Positions 1 to 7,616 of a DNA stretch of 12,198 bases are shown here, one piece after another (position 1 is the stretch's first letter; the number at the start of each line of letters is the position of its first letter). The position numbers were made by a program, and so were the translations under genes. The notes under the pieces were generated by a model. That model ran no database searches. It was not told the DNA's origin and saw only the letters and a program-made list of their open reading frames with translations. The DNA comes from Chloroflexota bacterium (GTDB lineage Bacteria > Chloroflexota > Anaerolineae > J102), in contig JAJRXO010000129.1 of assembly GCA_024276255.1 (NCBI GenBank), forward strand, positions 1-12,198. The letters run 5' to 3'.

Positions 1-10
1 ACCCTTTACG

Positions 11-985
11 ATGAAAAATCATTCACGTGTTCATATTCTTCTCGTTCTTGTCGCCCTATTTATATTCGCCACAGCCTGCGCCGTCACGTCCGGATCTGAG
101 AAACCTGCCGAGGAGACAGTGGCCGCGCGGCCGACCCTGCATCCCACCTTTACACCGACCCCCATCCGGCCCACGCAGCCGCCGCCACCGCCTACCTCCA
201 CGCAGGTCGCTGTCGCTCCTACCGCCATACCGACCACCGCTGCTGAAAGCGCTGCCCCCACCGACACCCCGCCTCCACCCACGCCCACCACAGTGCCCGA
301 CACCCCCACTCCCTCGGTTCCGATGGTGGAAGTGACAGCGCCCAGCGTGAATCTGCGCGGCGGCCCCGGCACCAACTATCCTCGGGTGGGCAAGGCAACC
401 CAGGGACAGACCTTCCCCATCCGGGCGCGCAATCAGGCCGGCGACTGGTTCCAGATTGAAACCGCTGATGGCAACCTGGTGTGGATCATCAACGATCAGC
501 GCTGGACACAGCCCCCCGCGGACGTGAATGTGATCACCGTGGCGCAGAACATCCCCACCCCGCCCCCCAGGCCCACACCTCGCCCCACCAACACACCGGC
601 CCCCACCCCCACACCGGTTCCCAACTACCCGTTCCAGGCCAGCGGGCCTATTTCCAATGCCTCTGGCAATCCGTGGCTCAACATCTTTGCTGCCGTGCAG
701 GCCAAGGACGGTACTTGGCTGGATGGTTATCGGCTGGCGACGCGTCGCTCGGGCGCAGATGCCGGCTTCAGCGAGACCTCCCGGCCCGGTCCCAGCGACG
801 CCACCTGTCCTGCTTGTGGCGACAATCGACAACAGAACATGAAATATGAATATGCCAATCAGGCAGCAGCCGATTGGGAAGTATGGCTGGTCGATGGCGG
901 CGGTAATCGGGTGAGTAACAGCATCAAGTTCAGCACCAATCCCAATAACTTACAGTGGATTTTCATTCAGTTCACTGCCAAATAA
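11..985 (+). CDS. SH3b-domain lipoprotein with Thr/Pro-rich linkers
   Basis: Predicted surface lipoprotein of 324 residues. Residues 9-22 are a hydrophobic signal segment ending in ATAC, with Cys23 as the likely lipidated residue. A Thr/Pro-rich linker (about 40-104) leads to a bacterial SH3 domain (about 106-167) with the typical VNLRGGPGTNYPRVG start and GDWFQI core; such domains usually bind cell-wall or other surface ligands. A second Pro/Thr linker (about 182-205) leads to a C-terminal domain (207-324) I cannot assign to a family. That domain contains a CPAC motif (Cys266, Cys269) and ends with a WEVWLVD...IKFST stretch shared with the next gene product. The ATG start directly precedes the signal peptide; no clear ribosome binding site lies in the 10 nt available. 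It is the first of three closely spaced + strand genes; the promoter lies outside the window. The biological role is unknown. Confidence 0.85.
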   Translation: MKNHSRVHILLVLVALFIFATACAVTSGSEKPAEETVAARPTLHPTFTPTPIRPTQPPPPPTSTQVAVAPTAIPTTAAESAAPTDTPPPPTPTTVPDTPTPSVPMVEVTAPSVNLRGGPGTNYPRVGKATQGQTFPIRARNQAGDWFQIETADGNLVWIINDQRWTQPPADVNVITVAQNIPTPPPRPTPRPTNTPAPTPTPVPNYPFQASGPISNASGNPWLNIFAAVQAKDGTWLDGYRLATRRSGADAGFSETSRPGPSDATCPACGDNRQQNMKYEYANQAAADWEVWLVDGGGNRVSNSIKFSTNPNNLQWIFIQFTAK

Positions 986-1000
986 CTCCCTCCATCCGCC

Positions 1001-1939
1001 TTGACTACCTCTGTCCGTCCGTTCCTGCTCATCCTGGTCCTGCTGGTGCTCACGCTGGGTTGCACCAGCGTGGGGCGTATGGTGGTGGCGCCCACGCCTA
1101 CCCCTACGGCCACGCCGCTGCCCACGTTGCGCCCCACCGTGACCACCACCCCCACGCCCACCATCACCCCCACAGCCACCTTTACCCCGACTCCCTTGCC
1201 GACGGCGACTCCCATCCCCTCACCCACGGCCACGCTGACTGCCACCCCCTCGCCTGAACCCGTGGCGCGGGCCGTGGTACGGAATCCTACCGTGAATGTG
1301 CGCAGTGGTCCGGCCATCACTTTTCCTCGCGTGGGCGAGGTGTACCAGGGTGAGACCTACGGCATTGTGGGCACTGATCCCGCGGGTGACTGGTGGAAGA
1401 TCTGTTGTCTGGATGGTACAGAGTCCGGGTGGGTGCGCGGCGATCTGCTGGATATCAGCGGCCCGCTCGACGATGTGCCGGTGATCAATCCGGCCACGCC
1501 CACACCTCGGCCCACTGCCACCGATACGCCGGTGCCCCCCACCCCCACCCCGCCGCCGCTGTTCTATCGCGGCATCGGGCCCATTTTCATGCCCACCAAT
1601 AACGATTGGGTTACCCTGTGGGTCAAGGTGTACCGGGGCACGACCGGCGACGGAGAAGCCCTGCCAGGATGGCGCTTGCAGGTCAAACGTGATGGCGTGG
1701 TAGTGGCTACCAGCGAACCGTCGGCTCCGGTGTTCCAGTATTCGGCGCCGCCGGGCGAGGAATTCGGCAACCGCCAGCTCTACAACCTCAAGCTGGAGAT
1801 CCTGAATCCCGGCACCGCCACCTGGGAGGCTTATTTGATCGATGCGGCCGGCATGCGGCAGTCGCCCGTGATCACCTTCACCACGCAGCCCGGCAATCAG
1901 CGCCGCGAGATCTACATCGGCTTTCTGGCTGCCCAATAG
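1001..1939 (+). CDS. SH3b-domain lipoprotein, tandem paralogue of the preceding gene
   Basis: Predicted exported lipoprotein of 312 residues with the same architecture as its upstream neighbour. It has a hydrophobic segment (7-20) ending in TLGC with Cys21 as the lipidation candidate, a Thr/Pro linker (about 30-86), an SH3b domain (about 88-152, PTVNVRSGPAITFPRVG and GDWWKI), a second Thr/Pro linker (165-186) and a C-terminal domain (187-312). The C-terminal domain matches the paralogue in GWRLQVKR, NLKLEI, WEAYLID and ITFTTQP. The start is a TTG 15 nt after the previous stop; it is chosen because the next in-frame ATG (1079) would remove the signal sequence. No strong Shine-Dalgarno is visible, so translation may depend on coupling. 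It lacks the CxxC of the paralogue but has adjacent Cys135 and Cys136 inside the SH3 domain. It probably arose by tandem duplication; function unknown. Confidence 0.82.
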   Translation: MTTSVRPFLLILVLLVLTLGCTSVGRMVVAPTPTPTATPLPTLRPTVTTTPTPTITPTATFTPTPLPTATPIPSPTATLTATPSPEPVARAVVRNPTVNVRSGPAITFPRVGEVYQGETYGIVGTDPAGDWWKICCLDGTESGWVRGDLLDISGPLDDVPVINPATPTPRPTATDTPVPPTPTPPPLFYRGIGPIFMPTNNDWVTLWVKVYRGTTGDGEALPGWRLQVKRDGVVVATSEPSAPVFQYSAPPGEEFGNRQLYNLKLEILNPGTATWEAYLIDAAGMRQSPVITFTTQPGNQRREIYIGFLAAQ

Positions 1940-1957
1940 CGGTCCATACGAAGACGG

Positions 1958-4687
1958 ATGCAGCGACCATTCCTGCTGATCAGGCACCGTTTGGCTCACA
2001 AAGGATGGCAGCGGCCGACGCTGGTGTTCATCTTTTTGCTGGCGTTGCTGCTGCGTGTGCTGCGCCTGGATTTTCAGCCTCTATGGTGGGATGAAGGCTA
2101 CAGCGTGTGGTTTGCCGGTCAGCCGCTCAGCGATATGGTGCGATTGACCGCGGCGGATATTCACCCGCCTTTGTACTACGCCCTGCTCCATCTCTGGACC
2201 CGGGCATGGGGTCTTTCTCCCCTGGCCCTGCGCAGCTTCAGCGTGTTGATGGGTGTACCAGCGGTGCTGCTGGCCTACGCCCTGGGCCGAACGCTACGCG
2301 GGCGCAATGTGGGCTTGCTGGCGGCAGCCCTGGTGGCTTTGAATCCTTTTGCCATCTACTACAGTCAGGAAATCCGCATGTATGGTCTGGCCGCCACCTT
2401 CAGCCTGGCGGCATTGTGGAGCGGCTGGCACTGGGCGCGCGACGCGGCGGGGCCCGACCACTGGCGGTGGGGTGTGGTGTATGCCCTGAGTGTGGTGGCG
2501 GGTATGTATACCCTTTACATGTTCGCCCTCATCCCTCTGGCGCAGAGCGTATGGGTTTTGATCGATGCTCGCAAGCGCTGGAGGGCATGGCTGAGCGCCC
2601 TGGTTGCCGCGGGTTTGCTGTATGTGCCCTGGCTATTGTATGCCGGTCCCAGGCTGCTCAATTATGTGGCATACAAAGTCGTTAAGGACAATGATACGCC
2701 GCTGCCTTTGTTGTCGTATATCGGCCATCATCTCAGCGCCTTCCTGGTGGGACATCTCGAAGGACCGTGGAAAGCATTGTGGCCGTGGCCGCTGCTTGTG
2801 CTCCTGCCCCTGCTGGCGGGCTGGATTGCAGGTCGTCGCCACTTCCCGAAAGGGCAGGCGGTTGCTCTCCGCTATCTGCTGATCACTCTGGGGGTGGCCC
2901 TGGCTGTGGGATTTGCCCAGCAACTGCAGGCCCCCTTTATCCCCGAACGTTTCGAACGCCTACTGTTAATCGCGGCGCCGGCCTTGTGGCTGTTGCTGGC
3001 GCTGGGACTACACATGCTATGGCAGCAGGTGCCTGCGGCGGCATGCGTGACGGCCGGGCTGTTGCTGTTCATGCAGGGGGCGAGCCTGTGGGGCTTTTAT
3101 CAGATCCCCCGCTACGCCGACCGTGATTATCGCCCCCTGATCGCCACGGTGCAGCAGAATGTGGCGGAGGGCGACAGTGTATTTACGGTGTTTCCCTGGC
3201 AGATCGGCTATTTCTGGGCCTATTGGTCTGCTGATACCCGACCGCCCATCGTGGCCAGCCCCGGTGAGGCCTGGGGGCCGGAGGTGGCGCGGGCCCTGGA
3301 TGCCCGGCTGGCTACAGGTGCAGTGTGGTTCCCGGAGCATCTGGCGCTGGGCGGGTTGCTGGAAAGCGCGGCCGAAGATTATCTGCACACGCGCAGCTAT
3401 CAGTTGCTGAATCAGTGGTATGGCGCTGAGACGCGACTTACAGCGTGGTCATTGCCGACAGAAGCTGAGCCGGCGTTGACGATGTCTGATCCGATCGAGT
3501 GGCAATCCGGAATGACCCTGCTGTCGGCGCAGGCACAACGTCGCGACCGCCGCCTGTACTGGGATTTGACGTGGGATGGCGTATCGACGACACCCGGTCA
3601 GGATCTAACCTTCTCGTTGTGGCTGACCGGGCCCGCTGGTTATCGCTGGGCCCAACGCGATGTCACCCCGTGGCAGGATGCCGGCCGCATTGTCCTGAAC
3701 AGCCCGGTGGGCACGCCGCCGGGCGAATATGATGTGTGGGCCGCCATGGTGGATGCCCGCGGAAAAGCCGTACCGCTGGCGGGCGATAATCCTGCTTTGC
3801 AGGCGTGGCTGGGCACCGTGCAATTGCCAGTCATGACGCCGGGGCCGGCTGCCATACCGGCGCAGTTTCCGGCTTCGGTAAGTGGTAACGGCTGGCATTT
3901 CGCTGGTCACAGCCAGAGCGATGGCCCCTACCTGCCGGGCGATGATGTGCAGCTCAGCCTGTTCTGGCAGGCAGATGCTCCGCCGGCGGTGGATTATTTT
4001 GTGTTCGTGCAATTGCTGGATAAGGACGGCAAGGTGGTGGCCGGCCTGGAGGAACCCCCTCTGGCCTGGTTGCCCACAAGCGCCTGGCCGCTGGGCACGC
4101 CCCTGCGCAGCCAGCACCGCTTGCGTTTGCCCGCGGATTTGCCCGCCGGTCGCTATCGGCTGATCGCCGGGTTGTTCGATCGCCAGAGCGGTCTTCGTGT
4201 ACGCTGGGAAGGCGACGATTTCCTGCTATTGGGGTACCTGCGCAGCCAGAGTAGCGAACATGATTTTACGATTCCCCATCCTCAGGTGCCACTGAATCTC
4301 ACCCTGGTTGGAGGGCATCGCCTGGTGGGCTATGATCTGGTGGCCGGCGCCAGCGAGGGCAGCCCGGTGAACCTCACCCTCTACTGGGTGGCAGCCGGCG
4401 CCACGGACCGTCGTTACAGCAGTTTCGTGCATCTACTCGATGCGCAGGATCGGTTGCGCGGGCAGACCGATGCCGAACCCGCCCACGGTGCGCACCCGAC
4501 CACATCGTGGCTGGCAGGCGAGGTCATCCGCGACGCGCACACCCTGAACTTGCCGGTGACCGATCCGGCTCCGCCCTATTATCTGACTTTGGGCCTGTAT
4601 GATCCGCGTACAGGCGAGCGCCTGCCTTTTGTCGATGCTCAGGGCAACATCATCGCCGATCACATCACCCTGCCCTTGCAGCCTTAG
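1958..4687 (+). CDS. GT39-like (PMT_2-type) membrane glycosyltransferase with C-terminal beta-sandwich repeats
   Basis: A 909-residue protein. The N-terminal half (about 20-380) holds roughly eleven hydrophobic segments and the hallmarks of the dolichyl-phosphate-mannose-protein mannosyltransferase-like superfamily: an early extracytoplasmic acidic pair in WWDEGYS (Asp45, Glu46), then HPPLYY (69-74) and YSQEIRMY (135-142). Family members move a sugar from a polyprenyl-phosphate carrier to protein or lipid on the outer face of the membrane. Residues 381-500 form a soluble region, followed by three probable beta-sandwich modules at about 511-623, 641-757 and 776-906. The last two are clear repeats (LxLFW/LTLYW, FVFVQLLD/FVHLLD, GLFD/GLYD). 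The start is an ATG 18 nt after the upstream lipoprotein stop, suggesting one operon. The acceptor is unknown; the two Thr/Pro-rich neighbours are plausible but unproven. No convincing hairpin-plus-T-run terminator was found in the 116 nt between this gene and the convergent beta-glucosidase gene. Confidence 0.85.
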   Translation: MQRPFLLIRHRLAHKGWQRPTLVFIFLLALLLRVLRLDFQPLWWDEGYSVWFAGQPLSDMVRLTAADIHPPLYYALLHLWTRAWGLSPLALRSFSVLMGVPAVLLAYALGRTLRGRNVGLLAAALVALNPFAIYYSQEIRMYGLAATFSLAALWSGWHWARDAAGPDHWRWGVVYALSVVAGMYTLYMFALIPLAQSVWVLIDARKRWRAWLSALVAAGLLYVPWLLYAGPRLLNYVAYKVVKDNDTPLPLLSYIGHHLSAFLVGHLEGPWKALWPWPLLVLLPLLAGWIAGRRHFPKGQAVALRYLLITLGVALAVGFAQQLQAPFIPERFERLLLIAAPALWLLLALGLHMLWQQVPAAACVTAGLLLFMQGASLWGFYQIPRYADRDYRPLIATVQQNVAEGDSVFTVFPWQIGYFWAYWSADTRPPIVASPGEAWGPEVARALDARLATGAVWFPEHLALGGLLESAAEDYLHTRSYQLLNQWYGAETRLTAWSLPTEAEPALTMSDPIEWQSGMTLLSAQAQRRDRRLYWDLTWDGVSTTPGQDLTFSLWLTGPAGYRWAQRDVTPWQDAGRIVLNSPVGTPPGEYDVWAAMVDARGKAVPLAGDNPALQAWLGTVQLPVMTPGPAAIPAQFPASVSGNGWHFAGHSQSDGPYLPGDDVQLSLFWQADAPPAVDYFVFVQLLDKDGKVVAGLEEPPLAWLPTSAWPLGTPLRSQHRLRLPADLPAGRYRLIAGLFDRQSGLRVRWEGDDFLLLGYLRSQSSEHDFTIPHPQVPLNLTLVGGHRLVGYDLVAGASEGSPVNLTLYWVAAGATDRRYSSFVHLLDAQDRLRGQTDAEPAHGAHPTTSWLAGEVIRDAHTLNLPVTDPAPPYYLTLGLYDPRTGERLPFVDAQGNIIADHITLPLQP

Positions 4688-4803
4688 GCGCTTGCCAGTC
4701 AGGTTTTAGCCCCCTGAGCCAGGAATCTTCGCCTGTCTATCCATCTCCCGGTCTTGCCTTTTTGGTTCCGGCTTAACCAGTTTAGGAGGGGAGGCGAAAG
4801 GAT

Positions 4804-6162
4804 TCAGTCAGGCGATACGCTCCCGGCAGCGATCACCTGGCGATACCACAGGGCGCTGTCCTTGGGCAGGCGTTTCTGATCTTCGAAATCTACATAATAT
4901 AGCCCGAAGCGTTTGCTGTAGCCATACGACCATTCGAAATTGTCCATGAACGACCACACAAAGTAACCGGCCAGAGGGACACCGCAGGCGATGGCAGCGT
5001 GAGCGGCCTGCAAGTGGGCTTTGATGTAGGCCAGTCGCCGTTCGTCGTGAATGCGGCCATCGGGCGTGATTGTGTCGGTAAAGGCGGCGCCGTTTTCGGT
5101 GATGTAGATCTGCCGCGGCTGATAATCGAAATGCAGGCGATTCAGCAGGCGGTGCAGCGAATGCGGATGTACTTCCCAGCCCATTTCCGTGAATTCTGAT
5201 TCGGCCGTGTTGATGGTGGGGGGAAGATTGTCGGCTGCCGCGGCATCGCGAGCCACCTGTCGGGTGTAGTAATTCACGCCCAGGAAGTCGATATGCGCAG
5301 AAATGGCCTGCAAATCGCCTTCCTGCACCATATCCATACGAGCGTCATGTTGGCGGGCAAAGAACACCAGCATATCGGCAGGGTAATGACGCCCGAAAAT
5401 CGGGTCCAGGAACATGCGGTTGAAATAGCCATCGATCTGGCGGGCCATGTTGGCATCGGCATAGCTGGGCGAGGCTGGCACCACATCGTGCAGATTGAGC
5501 GTAATGCCCACCTCCGCCCGGGGGCTGTGCTGGCGGATCACCGGCACCGCCCAGCCATGGGACAACAGGAGATGATGTGTGGCCGCCAACGCCTGCTGGA
5601 AATCCTGGATGCCGGGTGCATGAATGCCCATGGCATGGCCCAGAAATGCCGCCACCCAGGGTTCATTGTGTGTAATCCAGTGTTTTACCCGATCGCCCAG
5701 TCGCCGGCTTACCACCTCGGCGTAATTTACATAATCTTCGGCTATGCGGCGGTTGGTCCACCCGCCCTCCTCCTGTAACGCCTGGGGCAGATCCCAGTGA
5801 TAAAGCGTCACAAAAGGCGTGATCCCACGGCTCAGCAATCCATCGACCAGCCGATCATAAAAATCCAGACCAGGCTCGTTGATCTTCCCCCGCCCCTGCG
5901 GCAGGACGCGCGACCAGGCAACGGAAAATCGATACGCATTGACGTCCAATTCCTGCATCAAATCCAGGTCCCGTTGCCAGCGATGATAATGATCGCAGGC
6001 CACGTCACCCGTGCTGCCGTCCAGAATCCGGCCGGGCGCGTGGCTGAAGCGATCCCAGATCGATTCACCTTTGCCGTCTTCGTTCCAGGCGCCCTCGATT
6101 TGATAGGCGGAAGTGGCGGTCCCCCAGAAAAAGCTGGAGGGAAAGGACCAAACGTCGGTCAT
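4804..6162 (-). CDS. Beta-glucosidase, glycoside hydrolase family 1
   Basis: A complete family-1 retaining beta-glycosidase of 452 residues, the usual length for the family, hydrolysing terminal beta-linked glucose (or galactose/fucose) from short oligosaccharides. Visible signatures are the N-terminal FFWGTATSAYQIEG with Gln21 of the glycone site, the acid/base Glu167 in THNEPW (164-169), NYY at 297-299, the nucleophile Glu356 in ITENG (354-358), and WSFMDNFEW (403-411) carrying Glu410 and Trp411 of the -1 subsite. There is no signal peptide, so it is cytoplasmic. The ATG at 6162 is chosen because it gives the canonical family N-terminus and has a GGAG (6170-6173 on the + strand as CTCC) 7 nt upstream. 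The frame stays open for 82 more codons upstream, but these look non-coding. It stands alone with no transporter or regulator gene beside it. Substrate specificity cannot be read from the sequence. Confidence 0.95.
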   Translation of the reverse strand: MTDVWSFPSSFFWGTATSAYQIEGAWNEDGKGESIWDRFSHAPGRILDGSTGDVACDHYHRWQRDLDLMQELDVNAYRFSVAWSRVLPQGRGKINEPGLDFYDRLVDGLLSRGITPFVTLYHWDLPQALQEEGGWTNRRIAEDYVNYAEVVSRRLGDRVKHWITHNEPWVAAFLGHAMGIHAPGIQDFQQALAATHHLLLSHGWAVPVIRQHSPRAEVGITLNLHDVVPASPSYADANMARQIDGYFNRMFLDPIFGRHYPADMLVFFARQHDARMDMVQEGDLQAISAHIDFLGVNYYTRQVARDAAAADNLPPTINTAESEFTEMGWEVHPHSLHRLLNRLHFDYQPRQIYITENGAAFTDTITPDGRIHDERRLAYIKAHLQAAHAAIACGVPLAGYFVWSFMDNFEWSYGYSKRFGLYYVDFEDQKRLPKDSALWYRQVIAAGSVSPD

Positions 6163-6258
6163 TGTCAGGCTCCAATGTGAGATAAAAACTGTCTGGCGGA
6201 ATGACTCTTCGTCAACAGGGATGAAAACAGGGAGCGTCATCGAGCACGTTCGCAATCC

Positions 6259-6275
6259 GCGCTGGGAGCCAGCGC
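6259..6275. repeat. Perfect 7-bp hairpin with 3-nt loop
   Basis: GCGCTGG, loop GAG, CCAGCGC. It lies about 97 nt upstream of the beta-glucosidase start, within its probable leader if transcription starts further up. No T-run follows on either strand, so it is not an obvious intrinsic terminator. The role is unknown; it may be a structured leader element or chance in GC-rich DNA. Confidence 0.5.
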
Positions 6276-6379
6276 TTGCGGGTCGGATGCGTGATCTGGC
6301 GCTATGCCGGGCCTGTTCACGGGGTTGGTAACTCAGCCCAATTTTGTCCATCAGTGTATCCTGCTTCCTGCTCCTTGTC

Positions 6380-6401
6380 AATCGATCCGATACGATCGAT
6401 T
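6380..6401. promoter_or_regulatory. 8-6-8 inverted repeat, candidate operator
   Basis: Left arm AATCGATC (6380-6387), 6-nt spacer CGATAC, right arm GATCGATT (6394-6401), a perfect match over 8 bp. The dyad symmetry and 22-bp length fit a dimeric helix-turn-helix repressor site. It lies between the beta-glucosidase gene and the rightward promoter, so it could control either. No cognate regulator gene is present in the window and a chance origin is possible. Confidence 0.4.
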
Positions 6402-6438
6402 TCATCAAACAAGCGTTCTAGCCGGGTGTCGCGCGATT

Positions 6439-6467
6439 CTGCCAATAAGCGCCACTTGTGGTATAAT
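6439..6467 (+). promoter_or_regulatory. Extended -10 sigma70-type promoter for the membrane-protein gene
   Basis: A consensus TATAAT at 6462-6467 is preceded by TGG, giving an extended -10 (TGnTATAAT). A partial -35, CTGCCA (4 of 6), lies at 6439-6444 with a 17-nt spacer. The expected transcription start is near 6474, giving a leader of about 75 nt before the ATG at 6551. Confidence 0.7.
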
Positions 6468-6550
6468 AACACCATAAAACCAGGTAAAAGGTTCGCTGAA
6501 TTTCGGGCGGGCCCGGCTCCGATTCCAGTGTAAAACGAGTGATCTCAGGT

Positions 6551-6790
6551 ATGAATGCAGACCCTCAGCAAACCGAAAAACCCTTGGGCGTGATCGATAG
6601 TTTATCGCTTGGATTCAGTTTTATTATCCGATATCCCTGGCTGTTGCTCCTGCCCCTGCTGCTCGATGTCTTTCTCTGGCGTGGCCCGCGCATCAGCCTG
6701 TCGCCCTTGCTGGATAGCATGGTGCAAACGATGTTCAGCCAGCCCAATCTGCCCCCGGAATTCAGCCAGAACGCCGATCTGGTGACCTAA
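6551..6790 (+). CDS. N-terminal part of an interrupted membrane protein
   Basis: A 79-residue open frame with no recognised domain. After a polar start (MNADPQQTEKPLGVIDSL) comes one hydrophobic helix (about 20-43, centred on PWLLLLPLLLDVFLW) and an amphipathic stretch (48-79). The frame stops at TAA (6788-6790), yet the same frame continues past the stop as a multi-pass membrane protein. The short product ends in the middle of what looks like a connecting helix, so it is probably the N-terminus of a longer protein. The ATG at 6551 has only an AGG one base upstream; an in-frame GTG at 6539 is an alternative start. A good promoter precedes it. It may still be made as a short separate protein or be part of a decayed gene. 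Confidence 0.6.
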   Translation: MNADPQQTEKPLGVIDSLSLGFSFIIRYPWLLLLPLLLDVFLWRGPRISLSPLLDSMVQTMFSQPNLPPEFSQNADLVT

Positions 6791-6793
6791 AAC

Positions 6794-7582
6794 ATGCATC
6801 TCATGGGCGAAAGCCTGAATTTGATGACGCTGCTCTCGGGCCTGATGATCGGCATGCCCTCATATTGGAGCCTGTTCGATAGCATGACGGCCCCTGTGGG
6901 CAAGGGCGGCCTGATCAGTATCGAACGCTGGCAACAGTTGCTGGCAGCCCTGGCTGTGCTGATTCCTGCCGGTCTATTTGTGGGCAGCATGTGGTTGGGC
7001 GGCATCGTGCATCTGTTAGCCCGCGATGCCCGCGGCTTCACTGCCTATTGGCGGCGCACAGGCTGGATATGGCTGAATGTGGGCCTGTTCACCTTGCTGT
7101 TGGTGGGTATCCTGCTGGCCAGTTTCTTTGTGCTCAGCCTGTTTTCCCTGGTGGGCATGTTATTGGCTGGCGTCAGCGGCGCCACGATGGCCGTGTGGGC
7201 TCTGTTTTTTGTGGGCTCCCTGTTCGGCTTGTGGCTGGCCATTGGCTTGCGCTTTGTGGTGCAGGCCATCGCCCTCGATCGTGTGAACATGGTGCGAGCG
7301 ATCTGGCGTAGCCTGAACGTGGTGGGGCGTAACACATCCTCCACACTCGGTTTCATCCTGATTTCATTCCTGCTGGTGCAGGGTTTCGCTCGCATCTGGT
7401 TGGCCATTAACGGTTCAACGTGGGGCATTTCACTGGGTATGCTGGGCAACGCCTATCTGGGAGCATCGTTGACAGCAGCGGCATTCTATTTTTATCGCAG
7501 CCGCTACCAGTATTGGCAACAAAACAAACCGCCACTACCTTCCCCCGTGACGCGGGACACACCGCCTCCACCCGCACACTAA
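6794..7582 (+). CDS. Uncharacterised multi-pass membrane protein, C-terminal part of an interrupted gene
   Basis: A 262-residue open frame starting 3 nt after, and in the same frame as, the TAA of the upstream piece. It begins with an amphipathic stretch (1-35) and has about five or six hydrophobic segments: 48-70, 93-118, 119-128 joined to 131-155, 184-205 and 215-235. A conserved-looking loop HLLARDARGFTAYWRRTGWIW (73-93) and DRVNMVRAIWRSLNVVGRNT (162-181) recall bacterial integral membrane proteins with repeated helix pairs, but I cannot name the family. The tail (245-262) is Pro-rich and polar. If translated separately it could start at 6794 or at the ATG at 6803, helped by a weak GGTG at 6781-6784 and by termination-reinitiation. 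It ends 82 nt before gyrB, but functional linkage is not evident. Confidence 0.65.
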   Translation: MHLMGESLNLMTLLSGLMIGMPSYWSLFDSMTAPVGKGGLISIERWQQLLAALAVLIPAGLFVGSMWLGGIVHLLARDARGFTAYWRRTGWIWLNVGLFTLLLVGILLASFFVLSLFSLVGMLLAGVSGATMAVWALFFVGSLFGLWLAIGLRFVVQAIALDRVNMVRAIWRSLNVVGRNTSSTLGFILISFLLVQGFARIWLAINGSTWGISLGMLGNAYLGASLTAAAFYFYRSRYQYWQQNKPPLPSPVTRDTPPPPAH

Positions 7583-7616
7583 TCTGTCTCTCCGCCTGAT
7601 GGCCTGTCCCGTCAGG

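Larger units (their letters stand above)
6163..6550. other. Divergent intergenic region between beta-glucosidase and membrane-protein genes
   Basis: This 388-nt stretch separates two divergently oriented genes. Short open frames cross it on both strands, but none has recognisable protein features. It holds the beta-glucosidase ribosome binding site (CTCC at 6170-6173 on this strand), a GC-rich hairpin at 6259-6275, an 8-bp inverted repeat at 6380-6401 and the extended -10 promoter at 6439-6467 that reads rightward. I saw no convincing sigma70 promoter for the beta-glucosidase itself. Confidence 0.7.

Noticed and set aside
11..1500. Repetitive Thr/Pro codons as a tandem DNA repeat
   Set aside because: The repetition is at the amino-acid level with varied codons and no fixed period, so it is a protein linker and not a DNA repeat array.
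56..1999. Long antisense open frames opposite the two lipoprotein genes (56-832 and 1220-1999)
   Set aside because: They are Gly/Arg/Val-rich reverse reads of Thr/Pro-rich and GC-rich coding sequence, without start signals.
4688..4803. Terminator between the convergent glycosyltransferase and beta-glucosidase genes
   Set aside because: Only 5-bp stems (TCAGG/CCTGA and TGGTT/AACCA) were seen, and none is followed by a T-run in the right direction.
6200..6240. TTGACG on the minus strand as a -35 for the beta-glucosidase
   Set aside because: No acceptable -10 lies 16-18 nt downstream; the nearest T-rich hexamer is about 22 nt away.
6163..6408. 82-codon upstream extension of the beta-glucosidase frame
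   Set aside because: The extension lacks protein-like features, the conserved family N-terminus begins at the ATG at 6162, and that ATG has a well-placed GGAG.
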